DNA of 64,000 nucleotides from Azospirillum oleiclasticum (lineage in GTDB: Bacteria; Pseudomonadota; Alphaproteobacteria; Azospirillales; Azospirillaceae), in the NCBI RefSeq assembly GCF_013423485.1, contig NZ_JABFFR010000011.1:1-64000 (forward strand). Direction: 5' to 3'. Every line of letters starts with the position of its first letter. The stretch's first letter is position 1. Of the stretch, positions 55,148-64,000 are shown one piece after another. Below the pieces are notes generated by a model. The model did no database searches and was not told the origin of the DNA. It was given only the letters and a program-made list of their open reading frames with translations. Both the position numbers and the translations under genes were made by a program.

Positions 55148-56160
55148 CCGGCGTCGTCTCCCCGATGGCCGCTCCCGCCGCGCTGCGCGGGGCCGGTGCC
55201 TGGAAACCGGCCGAGCTCCTGTTCTGGACGCTGCCGGTGATCGGCTGGTTCGCCTTTCCCGAGAATCTGCCGCTGCTGACGCAGATCGCCATCACCGCGC
55301 TGTTCGCGCTGTCGCTGGATCTGGTGCTGGGCGTGGCCGGCATGGTCACGCTGGGGCACGCGGCCTTCTTTGGTGTCGGCGCCTACGCGGCGGGCATGCT
55401 GCCGGCCTATCTCGGGATCGGCGATCCGCTGCTGGGGCTGGTGGCGGCCGCCGCCGCCGCGGCCCTGGCGGGTGCGCTCACCAGCCCGCTGATGCTGCGC
55501 GGGTCCGGGCTCAGCCAGCTCATGGTCTCGGTCGGCATCAACGCCATGCTGTACGAGGCTGCCAACAAGGCCACGGAGGTCACCGGCGGCGTCGACGGCC
55601 TGCCGGGGGTGGAGAACACGCCGCTGTTCGGGATGTGGAGCTTCGATCTCTACGGACGCACGGCCTATGTCTACGCGGTGGTGGTGCTGCTCCTTCTGTT
55701 CTGGATGGCGCGCCGCGTTGTTCGCAGCCCTTTCGGCGTGTCGCTGCGCGGCATCCGGTTGAACGCCGCCCGCATGCCGGCGCTCGGCGTGCCGGTCAAT
55801 CGGCGGCTGGCGGTCGTCTGGACCCTGGCGGCGGCCTATGCCGGCGTGGCCGGTGCCCTGCTGACGCAGACCACCCAATTCGTGTCGATCAACGTGCTGG
55901 GCTTCGACCGCTCGGCCGAGGTGCTGCTGATCCTGATCCTCGGCGGGGCCGGCCACCTCTACGGGGCGCTTGTGGGGGCGGTCGCCTACATGTCCATCCA
56001 CCACCTGCTGGCCGACATCGACCCGGAATTCTGGCAGTTCTGGATCGGGCTGATCTTCATCGTCGTGGTCCTCTTCGCCCGCGACGGCGCGCTGGGTGCG
56101 GCTGCCCGCATCCGCGACCTGATCCGCAATCTGATCCTGGGCCGGGGGGCATCCCGATGA
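55144..56160 (+). CDS. ABC transporter permease, LivM type
   Basis: 338 aa. LSLDLVLGVAGMVTLGHAAFFGVGAYAAGML is the LivM signature; SPFGVSLRGIRLNAARMPALGVPVNRR is the ATPase-coupling loop; LLILILGGAGHLYGALVGA closes the core. Overlaps both neighbours by 4 nt. Confidence 0.94.
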   Translation: MTGVVSPMAAPAALRGAGAWKPAELLFWTLPVIGWFAFPENLPLLTQIAITALFALSLDLVLGVAGMVTLGHAAFFGVGAYAAGMLPAYLGIGDPLLGLVAAAAAAALAGALTSPLMLRGSGLSQLMVSVGINAMLYEAANKATEVTGGVDGLPGVENTPLFGMWSFDLYGRTAYVYAVVVLLLLFWMARRVVRSPFGVSLRGIRLNAARMPALGVPVNRRLAVVWTLAAAYAGVAGALLTQTTQFVSINVLGFDRSAEVLLILILGGAGHLYGALVGAVAYMSIHHLLADIDPEFWQFWIGLIFIVVVLFARDGALGAAARIRDLIRNLILGRGASR

Positions 56161-56904
56161 CCGCACCGGCGCTGGAAACACGCGGCCTGTGCAAGGCCTT
56201 CGGATCCTTCGTCGCCACCAACGCCGTCGATCTCCGCATCGCGGCGGGCAGCCGGCACGCGGTGATCGGCCCGAACGGGGCGGGGAAGACGACGCTGGTC
56301 AACCTCCTGTCGGGCCTGTTCCGGCCGACCTCGGGGACCGTCCACATCGACGGCCAGGACGTCACCCGGCTCGGCCAGCACGAACGGGTTCGGCGCGGCC
56401 TGACGCGGACCTTCCAGATCAACCGTCTGTTCGCCGACATGACGGTGCTGGAATCGGTCGCCATGGCGGTGGCAGAGCGCCAGGGGCTGGGGCGGCGGTT
56501 CTGGAAGCCGCTCGCCTCCTACGGCGCCGTCATGGACGAGGCGGCGCAGCTGATCGAGGGGCTGAGGATCGCCGACGCGGCCCACAGCCGGACGCGCGAT
56601 CTCGCCTACGGCAAGCAGCGCATCATCGAGATCGCGCTGGCGCTCGCCTCCCGTCCGCGAATTCTGCTGCTCGACGAGCCGGCCGCGGGAATCCCGACGC
56701 GGGAGAGCCGCGAGCTGTTCGCCACCCTGGCGGATTTCTCGGCCGACACCACGATCCTGCTCATCGAGCACGACATGGATCTGGTGTTCCGCTTCGCCGA
56801 CCGCGTGTCCGTGCTGGTCGGCGGGGCGCTGCTGGTCGAGGACACGCCGGCCCGCGTCGCCAGCCACCCGCTGGTCAAGGAAGTCTATCTCGGGACGGCC
56901 CAGC

Positions 56905-56912
<8 letters not shown>
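56157..56912 (+). CDS. ABC transporter ATP-binding protein, LivG type
   Basis: 251 aa. Walker A GPNGAGKTT, Q-loop TRTFQINRLF, LivG-type signature LAYGKQRIIEIAL, Walker B ILLLDEPAAG, H-loop LIEHDMD. ATG 56157 overlaps the LivM stop. Pairs with the LivF subunit. Confidence 0.95.
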
Positions 56913-57635
<723 letters not shown>

Positions 57636-57639
<4 letters not shown>

Positions 57640-58232
57640 AGGCGATCGACATCATCCGCAACGAGCATCGCGCGCTGGCCGCGGTGCTCCGCGCTCTGGA
57701 AGCCACCATCGCCGATCTGCGCGACGGCCGCCGGCCACCGGACTTCCGGCTGCTCGCCGCCATGATCGACTACATCGTGCGCGTTCCGGAGGAGGTCCAC
57801 CATCCCAAGGAGGACGGGGTCTTCTTTCCCCATATCCGGGCGGCCTGCCCGGACGCGGTGCCAATCATCGACGAGCTGGAGCACCAGCATCACCGCGGGC
57901 GGGAGCATGTCCTCCAACTCGCCATGAGCCTGATCCATTTCCAGGCCGTCGGGGCAGCGGCCCAGGAAAGCTTCTGCGCTGCCGCCGAACGTTATGTCGC
58001 GTTCAGCTGGACCCACATCGAAATGGAGGAGCGCCAATTGCTGCCGCTCCTTTCCGACCGGCTGGCACCCGCCGCCTGGGCGGAGATCGACGCCGCCTTC
58101 GCCGCCAACGCCGACCCCTGGCGTGGAACCGCCGACGAATTCGAACGGCTGTTCTCCAGGATCACGGCCCTGGTCCCGGCGCCACTGGGCCTTGGCGACC
58201 GCCGGTCGGGATTGGCCAGCAGGATCACATAG
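57636..58232 (+). CDS. Hemerythrin-domain protein with altered C-terminus
   Basis: 198 aa. Four-helix bundle with di-iron ligands in NEHRAL (H11), [27 protein letters not shown] and [14 protein letters not shown]. The domain ends near residue 175. The last ~20 residues ([13 protein letters not shown]) and the stop codon are encoded by the IS30-type remnant that begins here, so the native end has been lost or replaced. Possible O2/NO sensing or iron handling. ATGA overlap with livF. Confidence 0.85.
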
Positions 58233-58606
58233 CGGCTCCGCCGCTCCACCGGGGTGGTCACGTTGTCCTTCCCGGTCGTGCGCGCGACGATCATCCGGTC
58301 ACCTTCCCAGTGCCCGAACACCGCCCGGTCGGTGACCTCCGCCGGCCGCCGGACGATGGTGCGCTCGGCCGGGAAGGGGCCACGCCGCGGCCGGCGCCCG
58401 AAGCGCGGCCGACGCCCGAAGCGCGGCCGACGCCGTCGGCGGACCAGGGCCAAGGTCTCGAACAGCCGCTCCCGCCTCCCGATGGATCGTCGAGCGGTGC
58501 CGGCCCAACCGATGTTCGGCCATATCCATGTGAGAATACTGCGTTCCCATGCGGCCCTCGTGTCGTAAGCCACTGATATCAAACGAGAGCAGCACTTCAA
58601 ATTTGA
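58195..58606 (-). pseudogene. IS30-family transposase remnant
   Basis: Minus-strand fragments in two frames. [15 protein letters not shown] (IS30 helix-turn-helix) is near the right end. After a frameshift and deletion come [26 protein letters not shown] and [23 protein letters not shown], the IS30 DDE-domain start, which then stop. A 19-nt unit is tandemly repeated around 58397-58434, giving [14 protein letters not shown]. Right boundary near 58600 with CTTCAAATTTGAATC, terminal-repeat-like. Inactive. Confidence 0.85.
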
Positions 58607-58830
58607 ATCCACCCCGCCCACACCAAAAAAAGTGTGATAATCAGAATTATGAAAAATAATGCCAGGATCCGCCTGATCAACCCGGAGTTCCTCTCGCGTG
58701 ACACCGGTAAGGCGCGAGGTGAACGTCTCCGCTCCCGTGCGATCACAGGCTCACGAACACGCGCGTGATGGGACCGCCCGCCGCCGGGCGGTCCGCATTC
58801 AAGGCACGCGGTCGGGACCTGCGGGGCCGG
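58607..58830. other. Non-coding gap after the IS remnant
   Basis: An AT-rich patch (about 58625-58660) is followed by ordinary GC-rich sequence to the end of the beta-helix gene. The patch may be ancestral flank exposed by IS decay. I see no gene, clear promoter or terminator. Confidence 0.5.
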
Positions 58831-60657
58831 TCAGCCCAGCAGCCCGATGTCATCGTAGGCGATGTGGTCGAAGCCCAGCGCGTAGACGGGCGAATGCGCC
58901 GCCAGACTGTAGTCCTCCGCACCCGGGTTGACGAAGCCCGGGTCCAGCCTCACGGAGCCCTTGTCGTAGCCCGCTGCCTGCCAGTCCGACAGGTCTCCCG
59001 TGGCGCCGCTCGACATCACCCGCGGCCAGACGTCGAACAGATCCTTCGACACGTCCAGTTTGCTGTAGACGTTGTTGTGGATGTTCCCGACACCGGCCGG
59101 CCCGTAGATGTGCACGGCAGTGCCGTCGCGGACATCGACGATGTTGCCAGAGATGTCGTTGCCGCTCATCACCTTGCCCTTCCAGCCTCCCCAGCCGACC
59201 TCCTGCTGCAGGCCGATCTGGGCGCCGCTGTTGTCGGCGATGATGTTCTCCGTGACCTTGTTGTTCCAGCCACCGTGCAGGAACACACCGCCGATGTTGC
59301 CATGGACGAGGTTGCCCTTCACCGTGGCGCCGCTGGTCCAGTCGTCGAGGTAGATCCCCCAGCTTGCGACGTCGCCCGACGGATGGACCGCCGTCGTGCC
59401 GGTCACCTCGTTGTTGATGACCGTGTGACCGGTCAAATCCTGCTGACGGCTGATCAGGTAGATGCCGCCGCCGTCGTCGGACTCCAGATTGGCGTTGATC
59501 ACCTTGTTGTAGGCAATGGTCGCGCGGTAGGTCGCGTCGCTGCCATTGGTTTCGACCGAACCGACGGCGATGGCCTTCTCCGGCGAATTCTCGATCTGGT
59601 TGTGCGTCACCTTGACGTCGGAACTGCCGTTGATCCAGATCCCGGCGTCGCCGCGGTCGGCCGCGTTCGGATGCTTGATGAGGTTGTCGGACACCACCGT
59701 GCCGTTGGACCCGGCCTTCACGAAGACGGACTCGGCGCCGGTGCGGTCGAACAGGTTGTCCACGACCTTGCTGTTGGCGCTGTTCTGCACCGTGATGCCG
59801 TAGCCGCCGCCCTTCACGACGTTGTTCGCGAAGACGAGGCCGGCGGCCTTGTCGGCGAAGACGTAATGTCCGTCCGCACGGCCGCCGGTGAAGGTCAGGC
59901 CTTCGATGGTCACGTCCTTGGCACCACCGAGGCCGATCGACACCGAAGCCTGCGGGCCGCTGTGGATCACCGCCTTCTCGTTGCCGTAGCCGGTGAAGGT
60001 CACGCCGGAGTCCTGGCCGTCCAGCCACAGCACGTGCTTCTGGTAATAGTCGCCACCGCGCACATAGGTCGTGTCGATGTCGCTCGACCGCATGGCGGCC
60101 TGGGCCTTCTCCAGGGACGCGAAGGGCCCGTCGGTGCCGGCGGCGTTGGGGGCGGCCAGCTTGCCGGACCAGCTGTCGTTGCCGTTCTTGGCCACGTAGA
60201 AGCCGGGACCGGTCGGTTTGGGGACGCCGGGCGTATCGGTGTCCGGTGCCGGGGGAGTCGTCGCGACGCTTCCGGGGAAGTAGCTCTTGTCCGCATCGAC
60301 GACCAGCGTGCCGTTCCACTTCATCAGGGCCCGCCCGTCGAGCACATCGCGGCCGTCCAGAGCGTAGCGGTCGTAGGAGACGTTGTCGTCGCCCGGCAGG
60401 ACCGACTTGCCGTTGATGGTGATCTTATCGACCGTCAGGTTGCGGTCGACGCCGTTCTGGACCCGGTCGTTGTCGAACTGGACCTGCACCTTGTGGGCCT
60501 GGTTCGCCGCGAGATTCGTCTTGAACACGAAGTCCTTGGCCGAGCCACCGGTGGTGCCCTCGCCGATCGTCTTGCCGTCGACCAGCAGCTTGAAATGGGC
60601 CTTGTCGGTGCCCTTGGCGGTCACGGTGATGGTCGATGTCCCGGAGGTCGTTGCCAT
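58831..60657 (-). CDS. CBM60-like plus right-handed beta-helix protein (predicted polysaccharide-active)
   Basis: 608 aa. Residues ~5-75 resemble the Ca-dependent CBM60 module (HFKLLVDGKTIGEGTT; ANQAHKVQVQFDNDRV; RNLTVDKITING). A second small domain follows to ~130, a Pro/Thr linker, then FYVAKNGNDSWSGKL and a long parallel beta-helix with repeated N-x-V/I-x-G/N turns, typical of pectate-lyase-like or mannuronan-epimerase folds. ATG 60657 with AGGGATCA upstream. There is no Sec signal peptide although the fold is normally extracellular, so type I or another secretion route is likely. Confidence 0.83.
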   Translation of the reverse strand: MATTSGTSTITVTAKGTDKAHFKLLVDGKTIGEGTTGGSAKDFVFKTNLAANQAHKVQVQFDNDRVQNGVDRNLTVDKITINGKSVLPGDDNVSYDRYALDGRDVLDGRALMKWNGTLVVDADKSYFPGSVATTPPAPDTDTPGVPKPTGPGFYVAKNGNDSWSGKLAAPNAAGTDGPFASLEKAQAAMRSSDIDTTYVRGGDYYQKHVLWLDGQDSGVTFTGYGNEKAVIHSGPQASVSIGLGGAKDVTIEGLTFTGGRADGHYVFADKAAGLVFANNVVKGGGYGITVQNSANSKVVDNLFDRTGAESVFVKAGSNGTVVSDNLIKHPNAADRGDAGIWINGSSDVKVTHNQIENSPEKAIAVGSVETNGSDATYRATIAYNKVINANLESDDGGGIYLISRQQDLTGHTVINNEVTGTTAVHPSGDVASWGIYLDDWTSGATVKGNLVHGNIGGVFLHGGWNNKVTENIIADNSGAQIGLQQEVGWGGWKGKVMSGNDISGNIVDVRDGTAVHIYGPAGVGNIHNNVYSKLDVSKDLFDVWPRVMSSGATGDLSDWQAAGYDKGSVRLDPGFVNPGAEDYSLAAHSPVYALGFDHIAYDDIGLLG

Positions 60658-61177
60658 TGATCCCTGTCCCTTGCGATTGCGATCCGGCGCCACGATGGCC
60701 AGGACAGTTGGGGCAAAGGTGAGCCAATTTCCTCAAGATCGCAATTAAGTGGTAGTATCTGTTACATGTCTGCGACCAATGCGGAAGCTTTCCGCGGATC
60801 GATGCGCTTAAGGGAAGAAGCCCTTCTGACGGAGGATAAGTACAACCCATATGATATTCTTTGGACCGTCGATCATGTGCACCGCTGCCCAACCGGTCGC
60901 AGCGCCACCAGCCGCGCATTCTGTCGTGACGAGACGATGGAGCGCGAGTGTGGACCGACTCGGCCGGCCTTGTCGGGGGGGCGTGGCATCGGCGGTACGG
61001 GCGGGCTCCGCTTGGCGACATGTGCCCATCGGCAGAAGCTGCCGGGTGAAAGGCGACGTGCGTCGCCGCCCCGCGCGCCGGGAATGGCGTTCGTCGGCAC
61101 CGCAGGGCTTGGCACGACCGTTGCTTCCGTTCGCCTGCGAATACCAAGCGTCACAAAAGCGGCAATGGAGGTGGTAC
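60658..61177. other. 520-nt gap between divergent genes
   Basis: No convincing gene. Contains GCGGAA-GCT-TTCCGC, a perfect inverted repeat (60781-60795), and AT-rich stretches near 60725-60770 and 60838-60860 that could hold promoters for the two divergent genes. Confidence 0.5.
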
Positions 61178-61723
61178 GTGCAAGTCGTAGGAAACCCTGC
61201 ATCGATCGGGCCCGCCGTCGTGCCGCCACAGGGTCGGACGTCGGGCACCGGCCAACCAGCGGGCTCCACCAACTTCTCGGACCTGCTGTCGGACGTCTCC
61301 AAAGCGCAGGACGCAACGGCGGCGCCGGCCGAACAGGGCGAGGCCGAAGAGATCGCGCGGATGCAGAAGGAGCTGGACTCCTACAAGCGCGAACGGGACA
61401 AGGTCGTGCAAGGCCGCAAGATGGATCCGCCGGCGTACCAGATCGCCCTGCCCGTCAACGACCGCGGTTACATGCCGTATGTCACGGCCGACCAGCAAAA
61501 GCGGATGGACGGCATCACCGACTCCTACCTCGGCCGGCCGGCGCACGAGATGGAAAAGATGTGGGAGGAGCTGAGGGCCAACGGCCTGCACCCCGACCAG
61601 CTCGCGCGCACCGCGAAGTACTTCGTCAACCTGGAGGGTGAGATCGTCAACCGCGACGTGGCGACGGGAAAACAGCGATCCGCCGAACAGGGCGGCACCG
61701 CCTGGATGGCGTCGAGCGTCTGA
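61178..61723 (+). CDS. Unrecognised 181-aa protein
   Basis: GTG 61178 has GGAGG 6 nt upstream. Low-complexity Pro/Gly start, then TNFSDLLSDVSKAQDATAAPAEQGEAEEIARMQKELDSYKRERDKVVQG (acidic, coiled-coil-like), IALPVNDRGYMPYVTADQQKRMDGI and MWEELRANGLHPDQLARTAKYF. No membrane segment or signal peptide. Regular codon use indicates a real gene. No family recognised; the helical charged layout suggests a structural or regulatory cytosolic protein. Confidence 0.7.
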   Translation: MQVVGNPASIGPAVVPPQGRTSGTGQPAGSTNFSDLLSDVSKAQDATAAPAEQGEAEEIARMQKELDSYKRERDKVVQGRKMDPPAYQIALPVNDRGYMPYVTADQQKRMDGITDSYLGRPAHEMEKMWEELRANGLHPDQLARTAKYFVNLEGEIVNRDVATGKQRSAEQGGTAWMASSV

Positions 61724-61764
61724 GCGCGCTATCGGCACGGGCCGTGGACCGGGGCCGGCCCCAC

Positions 61765-62202
61765 CTACACGTCGCCGGCCTCGGCCCCTGGCGCCGAAGC
61801 GCCCGGCGCTTCCTGGATCAGTCGCGAGCGGAGCTCGGCGGGTGCGCCTTCCGCCCACAGCAGCAGGGCGTCCAGTGCCGGGCACAGGGACTGGCCCCAG
61901 TCCGTCAGGTGGTACTCGACCTTCGGCGGAACCTGGTGGTGGACGATGCGCCCGACCACTCCATCGTTCTCGAGCTGGCGCAACTGCTGGATCAGCATCT
62001 TCTGGGAAATGCCGGGAATGGCGCGCTCCAGATCGGAGAAGCGCCGCACATGGCCGCCGAACAGCTGGAACAGGATCACGAGCTTCCACCGACCCTCGAG
62101 GATCCGGATCACGTTCTGCACGCTCTCGGCCGCCGTGTGAGGCGTGTGGGACACGCGCTTACTTTCCGGTGAGTACCTTACTTTTCCGTCCGTTCTTGTC
62201 AT
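61765..62202 (-). CDS. HxlR-family transcriptional regulator
   Basis: 145 aa. VIRILEGRWKLVILFQLFGGHVRRFSDLERAIPGISQKMLIQQLRQLENDGVVGRIVHHQVPPKVEYHLTDWGQSL is the complete HxlR winged helix. No conserved Cys in the sensing position. Divergent from the SnoaL-like/SDR pair, 56 nt away, and probably controls it. Confidence 0.93.
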   Translation of the reverse strand: MTRTDGKVRYSPESKRVSHTPHTAAESVQNVIRILEGRWKLVILFQLFGGHVRRFSDLERAIPGISQKMLIQQLRQLENDGVVGRIVHHQVPPKVEYHLTDWGQSLCPALDALLLWAEGAPAELRSRLIQEAPGASAPGAEAGDV

Positions 62203-62258
62203 TTCGAAAGCTCAAGTGCAGCGTGTCTCCGGCACAACCCAACACCGGAGAGACGCGA

Positions 62259-62585
62259 ATGATAACGGATCTGCCCTCCCCGATCGCGGCCTATGTCGCG
62301 GCGAACGCCCGGCTCGATGCCCAGGGAATGCTCGCGGCCTTCGCCCCGGACGCGGTCGTCCTCGATGATGGCGGGCGTCATCAGGGGCACGACGACCTCG
62401 AAGCCTGGATCCGCACGGCGACCATCGACAACCGGGCGGTCTTCACCCCCGACACCTGGCGCGAGGAGGACGGCCGCGTCGTGGTGGCCGGCCTGACCGC
62501 CGGCACGTTCCGCGGCAGCCCCATCCGGTTCACCCTGCGGTTCACGCTGGAGGACGGGGCGATCGCCGCCCTGGAGATCGCGTGA
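62259..62585 (+). CDS. SnoaL-like (NTF2-fold) protein
   Basis: 108 aa. [43 protein letters not shown] and a beta-rich end ([19 protein letters not shown]) fit the NTF2-like cone fold of small cyclases and isomerases. Stop overlaps the SDR start (TGATG), so the two are translated together. Confidence 0.85.
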   Translation: MITDLPSPIAAYVAANARLDAQGMLAAFAPDAVVLDDGGRHQGHDDLEAWIRTATIDNRAVFTPDTWREEDGRVVVAGLTAGTFRGSPIRFTLRFTLEDGAIAALEIA

Positions 62586-63373
62586 TGGCCGCCCGCATCG
62601 ACCCCGTCGAATTCGCGGGGCGCCGCGTCGTCGTCACCGGCGGCACCAAGGGCGCCGGCCGGGCAACGGTCCAAAGGTTCGTGGCGGGCGGCGCCCGGGT
62701 GATGACCGCTGCGCGCCAGACCGTCGACGGCCTGGAGGACGTGCGGATCGTCGAGGCCGACCTGACCACGCCCGAGGGGATCCGGAGGCTCGCCGACGCG
62801 GCCACGGAGCAGCTCGGCGGTGTCGACGTGCTGGTCCACATGCTGGGGGGCTCCGCCTCGCCGGGCGGGGGCTTCGCCGCTCTGACCGACGATCACTGGC
62901 AGGCCGAGCTCAACCTCAACCTGCTTGCGGCGGTGAGGCTCGATCATGCCCTGCTGCCGGGGATGATCGCGCGGGGCGGAGGGGTGGTCGTCCACGTCTC
63001 GTCGATCCAGCGGCGGCTGCCGCTGCACGACTCCACCACCGCCTACGCGGCGGCCAAGGCCGCCTTGACGACCTACAGCAAGGCGCTGTCGAAGGAGGTC
63101 GGACCCAAGGGCTTGCGGGTCAACGTCGTCTCTCCCGGCTGGATCCACACGGAGGCCGCCGACGCCCTGATGGAACGGATCGCCGCCAGCACCGGAGGCA
63201 CTCTGGAGGCGGCACGCCAGAGCATCCTCGATGCGCTCGGTGGCATTCCCCTGGGCCGCCCGGCCCGGCCCGAGGAGGTGGCGGAACTCATCGCCTTCCT
63301 GGCCTCCGAGCGGGCCTCGGCCATCCACGGCGCGGAACACGTCATCGACGGCGGCACGGTGCCGACGGTCTAG
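62585..63373 (+). CDS. Short-chain dehydrogenase/reductase
   Basis: 262 aa. Cofactor motif [30 protein letters not shown] region, catalytic SSIQRR and [15 protein letters not shown] (Tyr-x3-Lys), SPGWIHTEA, and a C-terminal [14 protein letters not shown] 62585; a GTG one codon earlier is in frame. Regulated with the SnoaL-like gene by the adjacent HxlR protein (inferred). Confidence 0.92.
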   Translation: MAARIDPVEFAGRRVVVTGGTKGAGRATVQRFVAGGARVMTAARQTVDGLEDVRIVEADLTTPEGIRRLADAATEQLGGVDVLVHMLGGSASPGGGFAALTDDHWQAELNLNLLAAVRLDHALLPGMIARGGGVVVHVSSIQRRLPLHDSTTAYAAAKAALTTYSKALSKEVGPKGLRVNVVSPGWIHTEAADALMERIAASTGGTLEAARQSILDALGGIPLGRPARPEEVAELIAFLASERASAIHGAEHVIDGGTVPTV

Positions 63374-63446
63374 CCCCGCGGCGCTCCCGCTCCGCCATCC
63401 AAACCGCCTCGTGCAAACGGCACTCGGCGGGACCGGGTGCCGGAAT

Positions 63447-63917
63447 TCAGGAGCGCCCGAGGCCTCGGTGTCCGATCCGGCCGTAGATCGCATCCCGCAG
63501 CCCTTTGATCGTCCGGTTGAGGTCTCCCAGATCCGCGGGAGACTGGCCGGACGCGTCGAGCAGGGCCTCGCCAAGGCAACCGGCCCTCGCCTCCAGTGCA
63601 CGTCCCTGGTCGGTCAGCGCCACGAGCACCTGGCGCTCGTCGTCGGGGTTGCGGGTCCGCCGCACCAGCCCGGCGGCTTCCAGCCTCTTGATGAGCGGGG
63701 TGAGCGTGCTCGGCTCCAAGGCGAGCCGCTCGGCCAGGGCGCCGACGGTCTGACCGTCCTCGCGCCACAGGACGTTGAGCGCGAGGTACTGCGGGTAGGT
63801 CAGCCCCAACGCGTCGAGCAGCGGCTTGTACGCGCGCTGGATGGCGATGCCGGCCGAATAGACGGCGTAGCAGAGCTGATCCTCGAGAGGCGGCGGGCGG
63901 CTCGGTCTGGCGGTCAT
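63447..63917 (-). CDS. OhrR-like MarR-family peroxide regulator
   Basis: 156 aa. N-terminal QLCYAVYSAGIAIQRAYKPLLDALGLTYPQYLALNVLW is the OhrR pattern with the peroxide-sensing Cys (C16) and nearby Tyr residues. The winged helix is LALEPSTLTPLIKRLEAAGLVRRTRNPDDERQVLVALT. A second Cys near residue 113 (AGCLGEALL) would allow a two-Cys disulfide mechanism. A palindrome lies upstream; a divergent ohr gene may lie beyond the window. Confidence 0.88.
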   Translation of the reverse strand: MTARPSRPPPLEDQLCYAVYSAGIAIQRAYKPLLDALGLTYPQYLALNVLWREDGQTVGALAERLALEPSTLTPLIKRLEAAGLVRRTRNPDDERQVLVALTDQGRALEARAGCLGEALLDASGQSPADLGDLNRTIKGLRDAIYGRIGHRGLGRS

Positions 63918-63952
63918 GGCTGGCTCCTCGCATCCGGCCGAAGCGGGGATGC

Positions 63953-63964
63953 TTATCGCGATAA
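63953..63964. promoter_or_regulatory. Palindromic operator upstream of the OhrR-like gene
   Basis: TTATCGCGATAA is a perfect 12-bp palindrome 36 nt from the regulator start, in AT-rich sequence continuing to the window end. Probable autoregulatory site. Confidence 0.6.
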
Positions 63965-64000
63965 ATTTTACCCTTGACCGCCTCCGGATGCCAGGGTAAA

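Noticed and set aside
58195-58606. An intact insertion sequence
   Set aside because: Transposase pieces are in different frames, the C-terminal catalytic part is missing and no paired terminal repeats are visible.

Overview
The window is very GC-rich and densely packed. It has 4-nt ATGA/GTGA start-stop overlaps, DehI/CoA-transferase/TRAP catabolic genes, and a catecholate siderophore locus beside a compact type II-C CRISPR-Cas9 locus. This fits a soil or rhizosphere alphaproteobacterium of the Rhodospirillales, most likely Azospirillum or a close relative (inference from gene content and codon use; no search was run).

Layout. (1) 1-5643: a type II-C CRISPR-Cas9 locus. cas9-cas1-cas2 form one overlapping + strand operon, followed by a 5-repeat array whose crRNA sense is the minus strand. 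A complete minus-strand tracrRNA (509-603) lies upstream of cas9. Further left, cut by the window edge, is a second tracr-like unit (1-~100) in which a shortened repeat is joined by a short loop to a shortened anti-repeat. This has the architecture of a naturally single guide RNA. The 11 nt of its guide next to the repeat match exactly a site at 201-211. That site lies just upstream of a promoter (227-254) for a 24-codon ORF (314-388) encoding a strongly hydrophobic, TisB-like peptide with an excellent ribosome binding site. I read this as a possible Cas9-dependent RNA-guided repressor/toxin pair, like CreTA of type I systems or tracr-L autoregulation in S. pyogenes. It is the most interesting item here.

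(2) 5732-30486: a complete catecholate siderophore region on the minus strand. entC-entE-entB-entA-mbtH-NRPS-esterase-entD run from a promoter overlapped by a Fur-like box (20210-20254). An RND pump, its adaptor, an EntS-like exporter, a TonB receptor and a PepSY/small-membrane-protein operon follow, with two more Fur-like boxes. The two-module NRPS predicts a DHB-X-Ser product released by a thioesterase.

(3) 30822-34867: six co-directional genes with three related degenerate HMA-like domains, ending in a P1B-like ATPase that has YSC where CPC is expected. (4) 34877-47527: a catabolic region with an amidohydrolase, sulfatase, aldehyde dehydrogenase, TRAP-TAXI transporter, DsbA/HCCA-isomerase-like proteins, DehI-like protein, LysR and CoA transferase. 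(5) 47528-57639: a GntR repressor divergent from a Rieske oxygenase, glutamine-synthetase-like ligase, ferredoxin, reductase and a complete branched-chain-amino-acid-type ABC importer, probably one catabolic pathway with its own uptake. (6) 57636-64000: a hemerythrin whose 3' end runs into an IS30-type remnant, a CBM60/beta-helix protein, an unrecognised protein, and small regulator-plus-enzyme units (HxlR with SnoaL-like and SDR; OhrR-like MarR).
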